This document shows positions 32,596 to 41,950 of a stretch of DNA of 46,794 bases, in pieces (position 1 is the first letter of the stretch; every line of letters begins with the position of its first letter). The DNA is from DASYRM01 sp036004405 (GTDB lineage Bacteria; Acidobacteriota; Vicinamibacteria; Vicinamibacterales; UBA2999), in the NCBI GenBank assembly GCA_036004405.1, contig DASYRM010000105.1, forward strand, positions 1 to 46,794, read 5' to 3'. The translations under genes and the position numbers were made by a program. Under the pieces are notes generated by a model. It searched no databases. It was not told where the DNA came from and was given only the letters and a program-made list of their open reading frames with translations.

Positions 32596-34962
32596 CTACT
32601 TCGCCACGACGTCCAGCGTCGCGGTCAGCGCCGGCGTGGCGTTCGTGCCGACCATGATGTCGAAGCGCCCAGGCTCCACCACGCGCTGCATCCGACGGTC
32701 GACGAGCGACAGCTCCTCGGGCCCGAGCGTGAAGCTGACGACCTTCGACTCTCCGGGCTGCAGCGTCACCCGCGCGAAGCCGCGCAGCTCCTTGACCGGA
32801 CGCGTCACCGAGCTGACCTGATCCCGGACGTAGAGCTGCACGACTTCGTCGCCGGCGCGCGAGCCGCTGTTGCGAACGCGAACCGTCACGTCGGTGCGCC
32901 CACCGGGCCCGATCGACGGCGCCGCCACGCGCAGGTCGTCGAGCTGAAACGTGGTGTAGCTCAAGCCGAAGCCGAATGCCCACAGCGGTTCCCGCGTCAG
33001 ATCGAGATAGCTGCGGAACGACGTCGGCCGGCGGTTGTAATAGACGGGCAGCTGGCCCGCGTGACGCGGGAACGTCACCGGCAGCTTGCCCCCGGGATTC
33101 ACGTCGCCGAACAGCACCTCGCCGATGGCGGTGCCGCCTTCCTGGCCTGCGTACCAGGCTTCGACGATCGCCGGGACCCGCTCGGCGAGGAGCGGGACGG
33201 CGAGCGGGCGTCCGTTGATCAGCAGCGCGATCACCGGCTTGCCGGTCTGCAGCATCGCCTGCACGAGCTCTTCCTGGTTGCTCATCAGCGTGAGATCAGC
33301 CACGTCGCCGAGGTGGTTGTCGGCCCACGCTTCGCGCGAGACCGACTCGTTGGTGCCGATGGCAACCACGATGGCGTCGGCGCCGCGCGCCACCTTGACG
33401 GCGTCCTGGATGCGCGCGCGGTTCTTCGCGGGATCGCCGAGCACGACCGTGTCGCCGCCCCAGTCGGCCTCGTGCTCGGTGATGCGCACGCCCTCCGCGT
33501 AGACGACTTTCACGCCGGCGCCGGCGCGCGCCGTGATGCCGGACAGCACGTCCACGCCGCGCCCGGGATCGCGCGAGTAGCCGCCCAGGTGCAGCCCCTT
33601 CGCATTCGGGCCGATGACGGCGAGCGTCTTCACCGTGCCGCGATCGAGCGGGAGAAGGCCGCCCTGGTTCTTGAGCAGGACGATCGACTTGCGGGCCGCC
33701 TCGAGCGCGAGAGCCTGATGCTCGGGCGTGTTGGCGACTCGCTCCGCCCGGTCGGGATCCACGAAGGGCGTCTCGAACAGGCCGGCCAGGAACTTGGTCC
33801 GCAACACGCGCGCCACCGATCGGTCGATCGCCGACTCCGGCAGGCGGCCGCTCTTCACGAGGCCGGCCAGCTCGGAAAAGCCGTAGGGATCCGGCAGCTC
33901 GAGATCGAGTCCCGCGTCGAGCGCCTGCGCGGCGGCGTCGGCTTTGTCCAGCGCGACGCGGTGGCGCGTCTGGAGCTGCTCCACGCCGAAGTAGTCCGAC
34001 ACGACGAGTCCGTTGAAGCCCCACTCGCGCCGCAGAATGTCCGTCAGCAGCCAGCGATTCGCATGCGAGGGCACGCCGTCCACCTCGTTGTAGCTCGGCA
34101 TCACCGTATAGGCGCCCGCCTTCACTGCCGCCTCGAACGGCACCAGGAGCTCGGCGCGCAGCAGACGCTCGGGCACGAGCGGCGGGGCCGTGTTGATTCC
34201 ACCCTCGTGCGACCCGTGCCCCGCGAAATGCTTCAACGTCGCCAACACCTTGTCAGCCGCGAGCGGCAGCGATGTGCCCTGGTAGCCGCGCACCGCCGCC
34301 ACGCCCATCTGCGCGACGAGATACGGATCCTCGCCGTAGGTTTCCTCGATCCTCCCCCAGCGCGGGTCGCGTCCGAGATCGACGACTGGTGAGAGCACGT
34401 GCTGCGTGCCGCGGGCGCGGCCTTCGAGCGCCGCCGCGCTCATCAGCCGCTCGATGAGCGCCGGGTCCCAGGTGCTCGCCAGCGCGATCGGAACGGGGAA
34501 GTGGGTGCCGCCCGGCGCGACGAGGCCGTGGAGCGCCTCCTCGTGGAACATGGCCGGGACGCCGAGGCGCGTGTTCTCGACCAGCCACCTCTGCACCGCG
34601 TTCACGAACAGCGCCTGCTCACGGGCCGAGCGGTAGGGAGGACCGCTGGTCGGCCGGGCCACTTCGCTCGGGCGCGACACCTCGCCGATCCCGTTCCCGA
34701 GGAGCGCTCTGGCGTTGGCGGGATCGAAGCGCCCCTGTGCGTCCTGGATCTCGCGCTTGCGGTTCCAGACGCCGATCAGCTGGGCCACTTTCTCGTCGAG
34801 CGTCATCCGCGCGAGCAGATCCGCCACGCGTGCGTCCACCGGCGCCCCCGCCTGACGATAGACCGGTGCGCTCTGGGCGTCGAGCAGAGCCACGGCAGTC
34901 ACGGCCGCCAGTACTACAGCGAGCCCCGCCTCCAGCGAACGCAGTCCCGCGCGAGATGTCAT
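32596..34962 (-). CDS. GH3 beta-glycosidase (beta-glucosidase/beta-xylosidase type), exported
   Basis: The 788-residue enzyme has a Sec signal (about 1-30) and the GH3 N-terminal barrel (about 50-380). Nucleophile Asp323 lies in GLVVSDYFG, and KHFAGHG (244-250) and RDPRWGRIEETYGEDPYL are family blocks. The C-terminal alpha/beta domain (about 420-640) has KSIVLLKNQGGLLPLD and a fibronectin-III-like domain ends the protein (about 690-780). It cleaves beta-glucosides or beta-xylosides from the non-reducing end in the periplasm. The ATG at 34962 follows AGGAG by five bases. It is first in the operon divergent from the ROK regulator, and a candidate operator lies 21-37 bases upstream of its start. 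Confidence 0.94.
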   Translation of the reverse strand: MTSRAGLRSLEAGLAVVLAAVTAVALLDAQSAPVYRQAGAPVDARVADLLARMTLDEKVAQLIGVWNRKREIQDAQGRFDPANARALLGNGIGEVSRPSEVARPTSGPPYRSAREQALFVNAVQRWLVENTRLGVPAMFHEEALHGLVAPGGTHFPVPIALASTWDPALIERLMSAAALEGRARGTQHVLSPVVDLGRDPRWGRIEETYGEDPYLVAQMGVAAVRGYQGTSLPLAADKVLATLKHFAGHGSHEGGINTAPPLVPERLLRAELLVPFEAAVKAGAYTVMPSYNEVDGVPSHANRWLLTDILRREWGFNGLVVSDYFGVEQLQTRHRVALDKADAAAQALDAGLDLELPDPYGFSELAGLVKSGRLPESAIDRSVARVLRTKFLAGLFETPFVDPDRAERVANTPEHQALALEAARKSIVLLKNQGGLLPLDRGTVKTLAVIGPNAKGLHLGGYSRDPGRGVDVLSGITARAGAGVKVVYAEGVRITEHEADWGGDTVVLGDPAKNRARIQDAVKVARGADAIVVAIGTNESVSREAWADNHLGDVADLTLMSNQEELVQAMLQTGKPVIALLINGRPLAVPLLAERVPAIVEAWYAGQEGGTAIGEVLFGDVNPGGKLPVTFPRHAGQLPVYYNRRPTSFRSYLDLTREPLWAFGFGLSYTTFQLDDLRVAAPSIGPGGRTDVTVRVRNSGSRAGDEVVQLYVRDQVSSVTRPVKELRGFARVTLQPGESKVVSFTLGPEELSLVDRRMQRVVEPGRFDIMVGTNATPALTATLDVVAK

Positions 34963-34982
34963 GACCGCTCCTGGCCCCGATT

Positions 34983-34999
34983 AGTTCAGGCTATGAACT
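34983..34999. promoter_or_regulatory. Candidate operator upstream of the GH3 operon
   Basis: AGTTCA and TGAACT form a perfect 6-bp inverted repeat with a five-base spacer. The core with flanks, TTAGTTCAGGCTATGAACTT, resembles the TTAGTT-N-AACTAA style of XylR/NagC-type ROK operators known in other bacteria. It lies 21-37 bases before the GH3 ATG, where a repressor would block transcription. The ROK gene next door is the natural candidate to bind it. This is inference from position and shape. Confidence 0.5.
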
Positions 35000-35098
35000 T
35001 TATGAGTCCGTCCGGCCGAATGTTTGGGGCCCGCGTAGAATACGCCGCCCATGTAGGGACGGCACAATTACAAATAACAGTCAAATACTCGAACGCGT

Positions 35099-35126
35099 CC
35101 ATGTTTTTACGATCGTGTTGACATGG
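35099..35126. promoter_or_regulatory. Imperfect 28-bp palindrome overlapping the ROK gene promoter
   Basis: The outer arms CCATGT and ACATGG and the inner core ACGATCGT share one centre between 35112 and 35113; 10 of 14 base pairs match. The right half covers the -35 box at 35118-35123, so protein bound here would repress the regulator's own promoter. Autoregulation by the ROK protein is the simplest reading, but the site differs from the inverted repeat at 34983. Confidence 0.45.
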
Positions 35127-35147
35127 CCCGACGCCCATCAATATAGT
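35118..35147 (+). promoter_or_regulatory. Sigma70-type promoter of the ROK regulator
   Basis: A perfect -35 box TTGACA (35118-35123) is followed after 18 bases by TATAGT (35142-35147). Transcription would start near 35154, giving a leader of about 10 bases to the TTG at 35164 or about 22 bases to the GTG at 35176. It is the best promoter I can see in the window, in one of the few AT-rich stretches. Confidence 0.7.
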
Positions 35148-35175
35148 TCGCATCCACAACAAATTGACGACGCGC

Positions 35176-36360
35176 GTGCGGAAGATCGATCTCACTGATT
35201 TTCAGGTCGCCACCAGCGAGACGGCCCGCCAGATCAACCGGCGGATCGCACTGAGTTTCATCCGCCGGCATCATCCGCTGTCGCGCGCCGACCTCGCACG
35301 CCACTCAGGGCTGCAGCGCAGCACGGTGTCCGCGATCATCGATCAGCTCATCAACGAAGGGTGGGTCACCGAAGGCGCCACCGGGCAGGCCGCGCGTGGA
35401 CGACGCCCGCGGTTTCTGCATCTGAACGTGGAGCGCGCCGGCATCCTGGCCGTGGAGCTCCGGCCCGAGACGACCACCGTGGGCCTCTCCGGCGTGGACG
35501 CGCGGTTCGTGCGACAGGCGTCGTGGCCGACCCCGAAAACCCCAGCCGCATTCGTCAGCGAGGTGGCGCGCACGGTGGCCGCCTTCAAGGCGGCCCATCC
35601 TCAGATGGTGTGCGAGGGGATGGGCGTGAGCCTGCCCGGCCGCGTCGATCGCACCGGCCGTCTCGTGTTCGCCCCCAATCTCGGCTGGCCTGCCGTGAAC
35701 GTCAGGGAGCTGCTCGAAGCGGCCGTGGAGCTGCCGGTCGTCGTCGAGAACGCGGCCAACGCCTGCGCGCTCTCGGAGCTCTGGTTCGGACAGCATCCCG
35801 AGCACGTCAGACACCTCATCGCCGTCACGGTGTCGGAAGGCATCGGCGTCGGCCTGCTGCTGAACGGACAGCTCGTGCACGGCAGCCACTCGATGGCCGG
35901 CGAGTTCGGCCACGTGACCATCGAAGAGAACGGTCCGCCGTGCCCCTGCGGCAAGAGCGGGTGCTGGGAGCGCTACGCGTCGAATGCCGCGGCCGTGCAG
36001 TTCTACGCGACCGGCGAGTCGGCGACGCACACCGCCCCCCCGCATTTCGACGAGCTGATTCGCCGCGCCGACGACGGCGATGCCCGTGCCGCCGCGGCGC
36101 TCGACCGCATGGCGCGCTATCTGGGCGGAGGGCTGGCGGCGCTCGTCGCGGGGCTCGCCCCCGAGCTGATCGTGGTGATCGGTGACGTGACGCGAGCGTG
36201 GTCCCGCGTCGGCCCCATCGTCGAAGAGGTCGTGAAGCAGCGTTCGTTGACCCCATCCCTGGTCCGGATTGTCCCAAGCGACCCCGCCATGCAGCCGCGA
36301 CTTCGCGGTGCCGTGACGCTCGTGGTGCAGCAGCACTTCGGCGCTCCGAACGTGGCATAA
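35176..36360 (+). CDS. ROK-family transcriptional repressor (XylR/NagC type)
   Basis: This protein of about 394 residues has an N-terminal winged helix (LSRADLARHSGLQRSTVSAIIDQLINEGWV) and a C-terminal ROK sugar-binding domain. The ROK zinc motif CPCGKSGCWE is intact. The sugar-kinase catalytic Asp is replaced: the block reads ENAANACA where kinases have ENDANA, so this is a sensor and not a kinase. I place the start at GTG 35176 (VRKIDLTDFQ), which matches the usual N-terminus of such regulators as I recall them; TTG 35164 is four codons upstream and equally open. Neither has a Shine-Dalgarno site. It probably represses the divergent GH3 operon and perhaps the downstream TonB receptor. Confidence 0.92.
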   Translation: MRKIDLTDFQVATSETARQINRRIALSFIRRHHPLSRADLARHSGLQRSTVSAIIDQLINEGWVTEGATGQAARGRRPRFLHLNVERAGILAVELRPETTTVGLSGVDARFVRQASWPTPKTPAAFVSEVARTVAAFKAAHPQMVCEGMGVSLPGRVDRTGRLVFAPNLGWPAVNVRELLEAAVELPVVVENAANACALSELWFGQHPEHVRHLIAVTVSEGIGVGLLLNGQLVHGSHSMAGEFGHVTIEENGPPCPCGKSGCWERYASNAAAVQFYATGESATHTAPPHFDELIRRADDGDARAAAALDRMARYLGGGLAALVAGLAPELIVVIGDVTRAWSRVGPIVEEVVKQRSLTPSLVRIVPSDPAMQPRLRGAVTLVVQQHFGAPNVA

Positions 36361-36422
36361 CCCTCGGTTCCCTGGGTATGGCCGATCGCGCCCGTTCGCG
36401 CGATGAGTGAGGAGAAGAGATC

Positions 36423-39400
36423 ATGTCGACCGCCTCTACCCCTGGTCCTCGTCCCATTCACCCGGTGCTCGCCGCCGCGCAGCGAGTCGCCGGTGCGCTG
36501 CTGCTCGTGCTGGCGTGTGCGGGCGCCGCCGATGCGCAGATCCTTTACGGCTCGATCACGGGCACCCTGCTCGATACGCAGGACGCCGTGCTCCCGGGTG
36601 CGCAGGTGACGGCGACGAACGTCGAGACCGGCGTCATGCGGGAGTCGCTGACCGATTCCACCGGCAGTTACCTCTTCAACGACCTGCGGCCGGGGCCGTA
36701 CCGCGTCTCGATTTCGCTGCCCGGGTTCAGGCCGATCGTGGTCGAGAACATCCGCGTGGACGTCAACACCGTGCGCCGGGCCGACGCGCGGCTCGAGATC
36801 TCGGCGGTTGCCGAGGCCGTGACGGTCACGTCGAACATCACGCTGCTCGAGACCGAACGGGCCTCGCTGCACGTGACGCAGACGGCGCGCGAGATCAACG
36901 ACCTGCCGCTGACGGGGAGCGCCGGCCGCAACTACCAGAGCCTGATGCAGGTGGTGCCCGGCGCGGTCATGGGCGGCGAACAGAACTCGGCCGCCGGAAG
37001 CCCGCAGCGCTCGCTGTCGTTCAACGTCAACGGCGTGTCACGGATGCAGAACAACACCAAGCTGGATGGCGCCAGCATCACCTACCCGTGGCTGCCGACG
37101 AATACCGCATATGTGCCGGCCGCGGAGGCGATCGAAGAGGTCAGCATCGTCACCAATGCCTTCAACGCCGAGCAGGGGATGGCCGGCGGCGCCGCCATCA
37201 ACGTCATCCTCAAGTCGGGGACCAACCTGGTGCGTGGCACCGGTTGGGCCTACAACACGGCCAGCAAGTTCCGGGCGCGCAACTTCTTTCAGACCGCCGC
37301 CGTCACCCCCAAGGACGACTTGAACCAGTTCGGCGCCAATCTCGGCGGCCCGATCGTGCGGAACAAGGTGTTCTTCTTCTCCAACTGGGAGCGCACCCGG
37401 CGCGTGAACAGCTCGCCGGTCCTCACCCGCAGCCTGGCGACCGACGCGCTGCGGCGTGGCGACTTCAGCGCCGTGCCGGCCGTCATCTACGATCCGGCGT
37501 CGAATGCCGATCCGCGCCTCCGCACGCCGTTCCCCGGCAACGTCATTCCGGCCAACCGGATCGATCCGGCGGCGTTGGAGTTGATCAAGCGGCTGCCGGC
37601 CACCAACGTGACCGGCGCCAACCCCTACATCAACAACTTCACCGCGTCCGGCAAGGGCGAATTCACGCGCGACAACATCGACGCGAAGGTGACCCTGAAC
37701 GCCAGCAACAAGCTGACGTTCTTCGGCCGCTACAGCATCTCGCCGCACGAGATCGTCGACCCGCCGGCGCTCGGCGACGCCGGCGGCGACGCGCTCAACG
37801 GCGGCCAGCTCGGGTTCGCGCCTGGACGCACACAGGTTGCCGGGGCCGGCATGACGTACTCGCTCTCGTCGAACATGCTGTTCGACGCGAACTTCGGGTT
37901 CACGCGACAGCGCCTCGGCGCCGAGTTCGACCTGGAAAACAATTGGGGCCTGGACCTGCTGAAGATCCCGGGCACCAACGGCCCCGATCGCCTGCAGGGC
38001 GGCATGCCGTCATTCCAGGTCGGCGGCTGGGCCAACATGGGCAACCCCAACACCGGCAACCCGTTCCGGTTCGCGGATCACCAGTACGTCGGCGCCGCGA
38101 ACTTCACCTGGCTGAAGTCGTCACACCAGGTGCGCTTTGGCTACGACTATCAGAATCAGCAGCTCAATCATTTCCAGCCTCAGGGCGGAACGTTCCAGAC
38201 GGTCCGCGGCACCTTCGTGTTCAACGGCAACATGACGCGGCTCGAGGGCGGCGAGGCGCCGGCCGATACGCGATACAACAGCTGGGCCGACTTCCTGCTC
38301 GGCCTGCCGAACCGTGCCGGCAAGGTCGAGCAGCTCCGCAACCCGAACGCGCTCCGGATGCAGACCTACGCGGCCTACGCACAGGACACGTGGGAGCTGG
38401 GTCGCCTCACGCTGAACTACGGGCTGCGCTGGGAGCTCTATCCCTGGCCGACCCGCGACGTGGGCGGCGTGTCGCGCTTCGATCCGGAGGACGGCAACGT
38501 CTACATCGGCGGCAATCAGGGTGTGCCGATCGATACCGGCGCCAAGACGGGCCCCGGAGAGTTCCTGCCGCGCCTGGGCGCCGCGTTCCGCGTCGACGAC
38601 AAGACGGTCATCCGCGCCGGCTACGGCCACTCGTCCGACCCGAAGCCGTTCATCGACTTCCGCAACTCCTTCCCGATCAACTTCGCGTGGGAGCACCCGG
38701 CGGTGACGTTCAACGGCGCGACCAACAACTTCCTGCCGGTGACGACGCTGCGGCTGGGGCTGAACCAGGCGCTGTACGGCGTGCCGCCCGACCTGACCCA
38801 GGGCGTGCTGCGGCTCCCGACGGGTGCCGGCACCACCACGTTCCCGAAGGACGTGGAGCGCCCTCACATCGTGTCGTGGAACGCGGCGCTGCAGCGCGAG
38901 CTGTTCCCGCGCTGGTCCGGCCAGGTGGCTTACGTCGGCACGCTGGCCAACGGGCAGCAGGGCTTCGTCAATATCAACGCGTCGGCGCCGGGCACGGGCA
39001 ACGCCGGGCGGCCGCTGTCGAAGTTCGGCATCGTCACCGACATCAACATGATCATGCCGTTCCGCGACACCACGTACCACGCGCTGCAGACCGAGCTCAG
39101 GGGGCGTCTCTCGAGCGCGCAGGTCGGCATCGTCTACACGCTGTCGCGCACGACGAACTACGCCGACAACGACGCCAACCCGCGCGTGCAGTGGGAGCCG
39201 TCCGCCGAGGTCAACAAGGGGCCGGCGGGATACGATCGGACGCACAATATCCAGAGCTACTGGGTGTGGGAGCTGCCGTTCGGCGCCGAGGGGCGGTGGC
39301 TGAAGGACGGCGTCGGCGGCGCGATCCTCGGCGGGTTCCAGGTCAATGGAGTGCTGAGCCGCATGAGCGGGACGCCGATCAACATCGTGCAGAACTCGTC

Positions 39401-39779
39401 GCCGAACCTGCTCGCGCAGGGGAGCGGGCAGTTTCCCGATCTGGTCAAGGACGATGTGGAGATCTTCGGCTACCGACAAGGGCAGCCGTACTTCGACGTC
39501 ACGGCGTTCGCGGCGGTCAACAACGCGCGGTTCGGCAACGCCGGGCGCAATCCGATCCGCGGGCCGGGATTCTTCAACGTGGATCTCGGGCTGTTCCGCA
39601 GCTTCCCGCTGGGTGGCCACGTGCGTCTGCAGCTGCGCGCCGAGGCGATCAACGCGCTGAACCACCCCAACTTCGCCAACCCGGCGGCCGACATCTCGGG
39701 CGGCAACTTCGGGCTCATCACGTCGACGACCGGCACCGGCGAGCGGAACTGGAGATTCGGAGGGAGGTTGTCGTTCTGA
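36423..39779 (+). CDS. TonB-dependent receptor, Oar-like with carboxypeptidase-regulatory domain
   Basis: The 1118-residue outer-membrane protein has a signal peptide (about 1-38, ending ADAQ). A carboxypeptidase-regulatory-like beta-sandwich follows (about 40-125, GSITGTLLDTQDAVLPGAQVTATN). The plug domain lies at about 130-260 (LNDLP-type EINDLPLTGSAGRNY and GGAAINVILKSGTN), and a large beta-barrel ends in the aromatic-terminal FGGRLSF. In Acidobacteria such proteins import oligosaccharides. GAGGAG lies upstream of the ATG. The position after the ROK repressor suggests control by the same sugar. Its stop overlaps the MFS start. Confidence 0.93.
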   Translation: MSTASTPGPRPIHPVLAAAQRVAGALLLVLACAGAADAQILYGSITGTLLDTQDAVLPGAQVTATNVETGVMRESLTDSTGSYLFNDLRPGPYRVSISLPGFRPIVVENIRVDVNTVRRADARLEISAVAEAVTVTSNITLLETERASLHVTQTAREINDLPLTGSAGRNYQSLMQVVPGAVMGGEQNSAAGSPQRSLSFNVNGVSRMQNNTKLDGASITYPWLPTNTAYVPAAEAIEEVSIVTNAFNAEQGMAGGAAINVILKSGTNLVRGTGWAYNTASKFRARNFFQTAAVTPKDDLNQFGANLGGPIVRNKVFFFSNWERTRRVNSSPVLTRSLATDALRRGDFSAVPAVIYDPASNADPRLRTPFPGNVIPANRIDPAALELIKRLPATNVTGANPYINNFTASGKGEFTRDNIDAKVTLNASNKLTFFGRYSISPHEIVDPPALGDAGGDALNGGQLGFAPGRTQVAGAGMTYSLSSNMLFDANFGFTRQRLGAEFDLENNWGLDLLKIPGTNGPDRLQGGMPSFQVGGWANMGNPNTGNPFRFADHQYVGAANFTWLKSSHQVRFGYDYQNQQLNHFQPQGGTFQTVRGTFVFNGNMTRLEGGEAPADTRYNSWADFLLGLPNRAGKVEQLRNPNALRMQTYAAYAQDTWELGRLTLNYGLRWELYPWPTRDVGGVSRFDPEDGNVYIGGNQGVPIDTGAKTGPGEFLPRLGAAFRVDDKTVIRAGYGHSSDPKPFIDFRNSFPINFAWEHPAVTFNGATNNFLPVTTLRLGLNQALYGVPPDLTQGVLRLPTGAGTTTFPKDVERPHIVSWNAALQRELFPRWSGQVAYVGTLANGQQGFVNINASAPGTGNAGRPLSKFGIVTDINMIMPFRDTTYHALQTELRGRLSSAQVGIVYTLSRTTNYADNDANPRVQWEPSAEVNKGPAGYDRTHNIQSYWVWELPFGAEGRWLKDGVGGAILGGFQVNGVLSRMSGTPINIVQNSSPNLLAQGSGQFPDLVKDDVEIFGYRQGQPYFDVTAFAAVNNARFGNAGRNPIRGPGFFNVDLGLFRSFPLGGHVRLQLRAEAINALNHPNFANPAADISGGNFGLITSTTGTGERNWRFGGRLSF
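39759..39778 (+). promoter_or_regulatory. Ribosome binding site and CTG start codon of the MFS gene
   Basis: GGAGGGAGG (39759-39767) lies eight bases before CTG (39776-39778), and CTG overlaps the TGA stop of the TonB receptor gene (CTGA). No ATG, GTG or TTG lies in frame between the receptor's C-terminal region and the first membrane helix. The strong site, ideal spacing and overlap style of this region make CTG the likely start. Confidence 0.65.
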
Positions 39780-41122
39780 CCAGCGGCACGGCGGCCATCG
39801 GGACGCGTGTCGTCGCGGCGGCGCGCGTCGGCCACTATCGCTGGTGGATCTGCGGCCTGCTGTTCCTGGCGTCGTCGATCAACTACATCGATCGGCAGGT
39901 GATCGGCATCCTGAAGCCCACGCTGCAGCAGCAGTTCGGCTGGAGCGAGGTGGACTACGGCAACATCGTGATGGCCTTCCAGGCGGCGTACGCACTCGGG
40001 CTGGTCGTCGTCGGCCGCTGGATCGATCGAATCGGCACGCGCGCCGGGTTCGGCCTCGCCATCGCCGTCTGGAGCGTCGCCGCGATGGCGCATGCCGGCG
40101 CCGTGTGGTACGGCGCCGCCCTCGCGTCGGCGCTGAGCGTGACCGGCATCACCGTGAGCGCCTCGGTCGCCGGCTTCATGGCCGCCCGTTTTGCGCTGGG
40201 CCTCGGCGAGGCGGCGAATTTTCCCGCCGGGATCAAAGCGGTGGCCGAATGGTTCCCGCGTCGGGAGCGCGCGCTGGCGGCCGGGCTGTTCAACGCCGGT
40301 ACCAACATCGGCGCGCTCATGGCGCCGCTCATGGTCCCATGGCTGACGATCGCGTTCGGCTGGCAGTGGGCGTTCCTCGCCACCGGCGGGCTCGGGTTCG
40401 TCTGGCTGCTGTTGTGGCTGGGTTCCTACCGGCCGCCGGCCGAGCATCGGCGCCTCAGTGCCCCGGAGCTGGCGTACATTCGCAGCGATCCGGCCGAGGC
40501 GCCGGTGCGCGTGCCCTGGCGCGGCCTGCTCGCCCATCGGCAGACGTGGGCGTTTGCGACCGGCAAGTTCCTCACCGATCCGGTGTGGTGGCTGTACATC
40601 TTCTGGATTCCGGACTTCCTCAATCGAAACTACGGGCTCGATCTTTCGACGATCGGTCCGCCGCTCGTCGTCATCTTTCTCGCCGCCGACGCCGGCAGCA
40701 TCGCCGGCGGCTGGCTGTCGTCGCATCTGATTGCGCGCGGGTGGAGCGTGAATGCCGCGCGCAAGACGGCCATGCTGACGTTCGCCCTGCTGGTGCTGCC
40801 GGTCGGCGTGGCGGCGCGTACTTCTGATCTGTGGACGGCGGTCGGCATCATCGCCCTGGCGGCGGCCGCGCATCAGGGCTGGTCGTCGAACCTGTTCACG
40901 CTCACGTCCGACATGTTCCCGCGCGAGGCGGTGGCCTCGGTGGTGGGGCTGGGCGGTATGGCGGGCTCCGCCAGCGGCATCCTGATCTCGGGCGTCACTG
41001 CGGCGATTCTGCAGTGGACGGGAAGCTACGTGCCGGTCTTCGCGTTCGCCTCTGTCGCCTATCTCGTGGCGCTCGCCTGCGTGCACCTGCTGGTGCCACG
41101 CCTCACGCCCGCGCGGCTATGA
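39776..41122 (+). CDS. Hexuronate-type MFS transporter (ExuT/ACS family), probable CTG start
   Basis: The 448-residue carrier has about 12 membrane segments. The first, RWWICGLLFLASSINYIDRQVIG, and the loop blocks AEWFPRRERALAAGLFNAGTNIGA and WVFLATGG-like text are the signature of the anion:cation symporter family that includes ExuT and other sugar-acid carriers. It probably imports glucuronate, galacturonate or another aldonate with protons. It is coupled to the TonB receptor gene by a CTGA overlap (see the start-site entry). Its 3' end faces the convergent SDR gene across 26 bases. Confidence 0.88.
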   Translation: MTSGTAAIGTRVVAAARVGHYRWWICGLLFLASSINYIDRQVIGILKPTLQQQFGWSEVDYGNIVMAFQAAYALGLVVVGRWIDRIGTRAGFGLAIAVWSVAAMAHAGAVWYGAALASALSVTGITVSASVAGFMAARFALGLGEAANFPAGIKAVAEWFPRRERALAAGLFNAGTNIGALMAPLMVPWLTIAFGWQWAFLATGGLGFVWLLLWLGSYRPPAEHRRLSAPELAYIRSDPAEAPVRVPWRGLLAHRQTWAFATGKFLTDPVWWLYIFWIPDFLNRNYGLDLSTIGPPLVVIFLAADAGSIAGGWLSSHLIARGWSVNAARKTAMLTFALLVLPVGVAARTSDLWTAVGIIALAAAAHQGWSSNLFTLTSDMFPREAVASVVGLGGMAGSASGILISGVTAAILQWTGSYVPVFAFASVAYLVALACVHLLVPRLTPARL

Positions 41123-41148
41123 GTGCACAAGCCGCCCGCCCAGCCTCG

Positions 41149-41922
41149 CTACTGATTGACGCCGCTCGCGAGGAACCCTCCGTCGACGACCACGAGCTGC
41201 CCGGTGACGAAGCTGGCGGCATCCGAGGCGAGGAACACCGTGGCGCCGACGAGTTCGTCCAGCCGTCCGAAGCGGCGCATGGGCGTGCGCATCAACAGTT
41301 CCTGGCCGCGGCTCGATTCGAGCAGCTGCTGGTTGAGATCGGTCTTGAAGACGCCGGGCACGATGGCGTTGACCGTGACGCCGGCCTGGGCCCATTCCAC
41401 CGCGAGCGCCCGCGTCAGCCCCGCGACCGCCGATTTGCTGGCGGTGTAGGCGGCCACTTCGAAGAAGCCGAGGAACGAGGAGAGCGAGGCGATGGTGATG
41501 ATGCGGCCGCCGCCGCGCGCGACCATCGCCGCACCAAAGACCTGACACGAGCGCAGCGTGCCGGTGAGGTTGGTGGCGAGAATCTGCTGCCAGTCCGCGT
41601 CGGTCATGTCCAGCGTCGCGACGCGCTTCGTGACACCGGCGGCACAGAGCAGCACATCCACGCGGCCGAGCCGCTCGATGCAGGCATCGCGGACGCGTTC
41701 GAGCGCGGACTGATCGGTCACGTCGGCGGCGAGACGCAGTGTGCGGCGCCCGCGCGTCTCGATGGCGTCGGCCACCTCGTGTACCAACGCTTCGCGCCGG
41801 CCGACCGCGACGACATCGGCGCCCGCGTCCGCCAGCCCCAGCGCCAGCGTCCGGCCGATACCACTTGTGCCGCCGGTGACGACCGCCACGCGTCCGGACA
41901 GATCGAAGAGCGACGAGGCCAT
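41149..41922 (-). CDS. Short-chain dehydrogenase, KduD/gluconate 5-dehydrogenase-like
   Basis: The 257-residue protein is a complete SDR: TGGTSGIG (16-23), Ser146, Tyr159 and Lys163 (YTASK), and VVDGGFLASG at the C-terminus. The usual NNAG is CAAG. The opening LFDLSGRVAVVTGGTSGIG and overall form match 2-deoxy-D-gluconate 3-dehydrogenase (KduD) and gluconate 5-dehydrogenase types. It diverges from the IolB/KduI-like gene across only 28 bases, and KduI and KduD act in sequence on unsaturated uronates; the pair therefore may make KDG. Substrate is inferred. Confidence 0.88.
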   Translation of the reverse strand: MASSLFDLSGRVAVVTGGTSGIGRTLALGLADAGADVVAVGRREALVHEVADAIETRGRRTLRLAADVTDQSALERVRDACIERLGRVDVLLCAAGVTKRVATLDMTDADWQQILATNLTGTLRSCQVFGAAMVARGGGRIITIASLSSFLGFFEVAAYTASKSAVAGLTRALAVEWAQAGVTVNAIVPGVFKTDLNQQLLESSRGQELLMRTPMRRFGRLDELVGATVFLASDAASFVTGQLVVVDGGFLASGVNQ

Positions 41923-41950
41923 TGCCGCGTGCGATCATACGGGATCAGAG

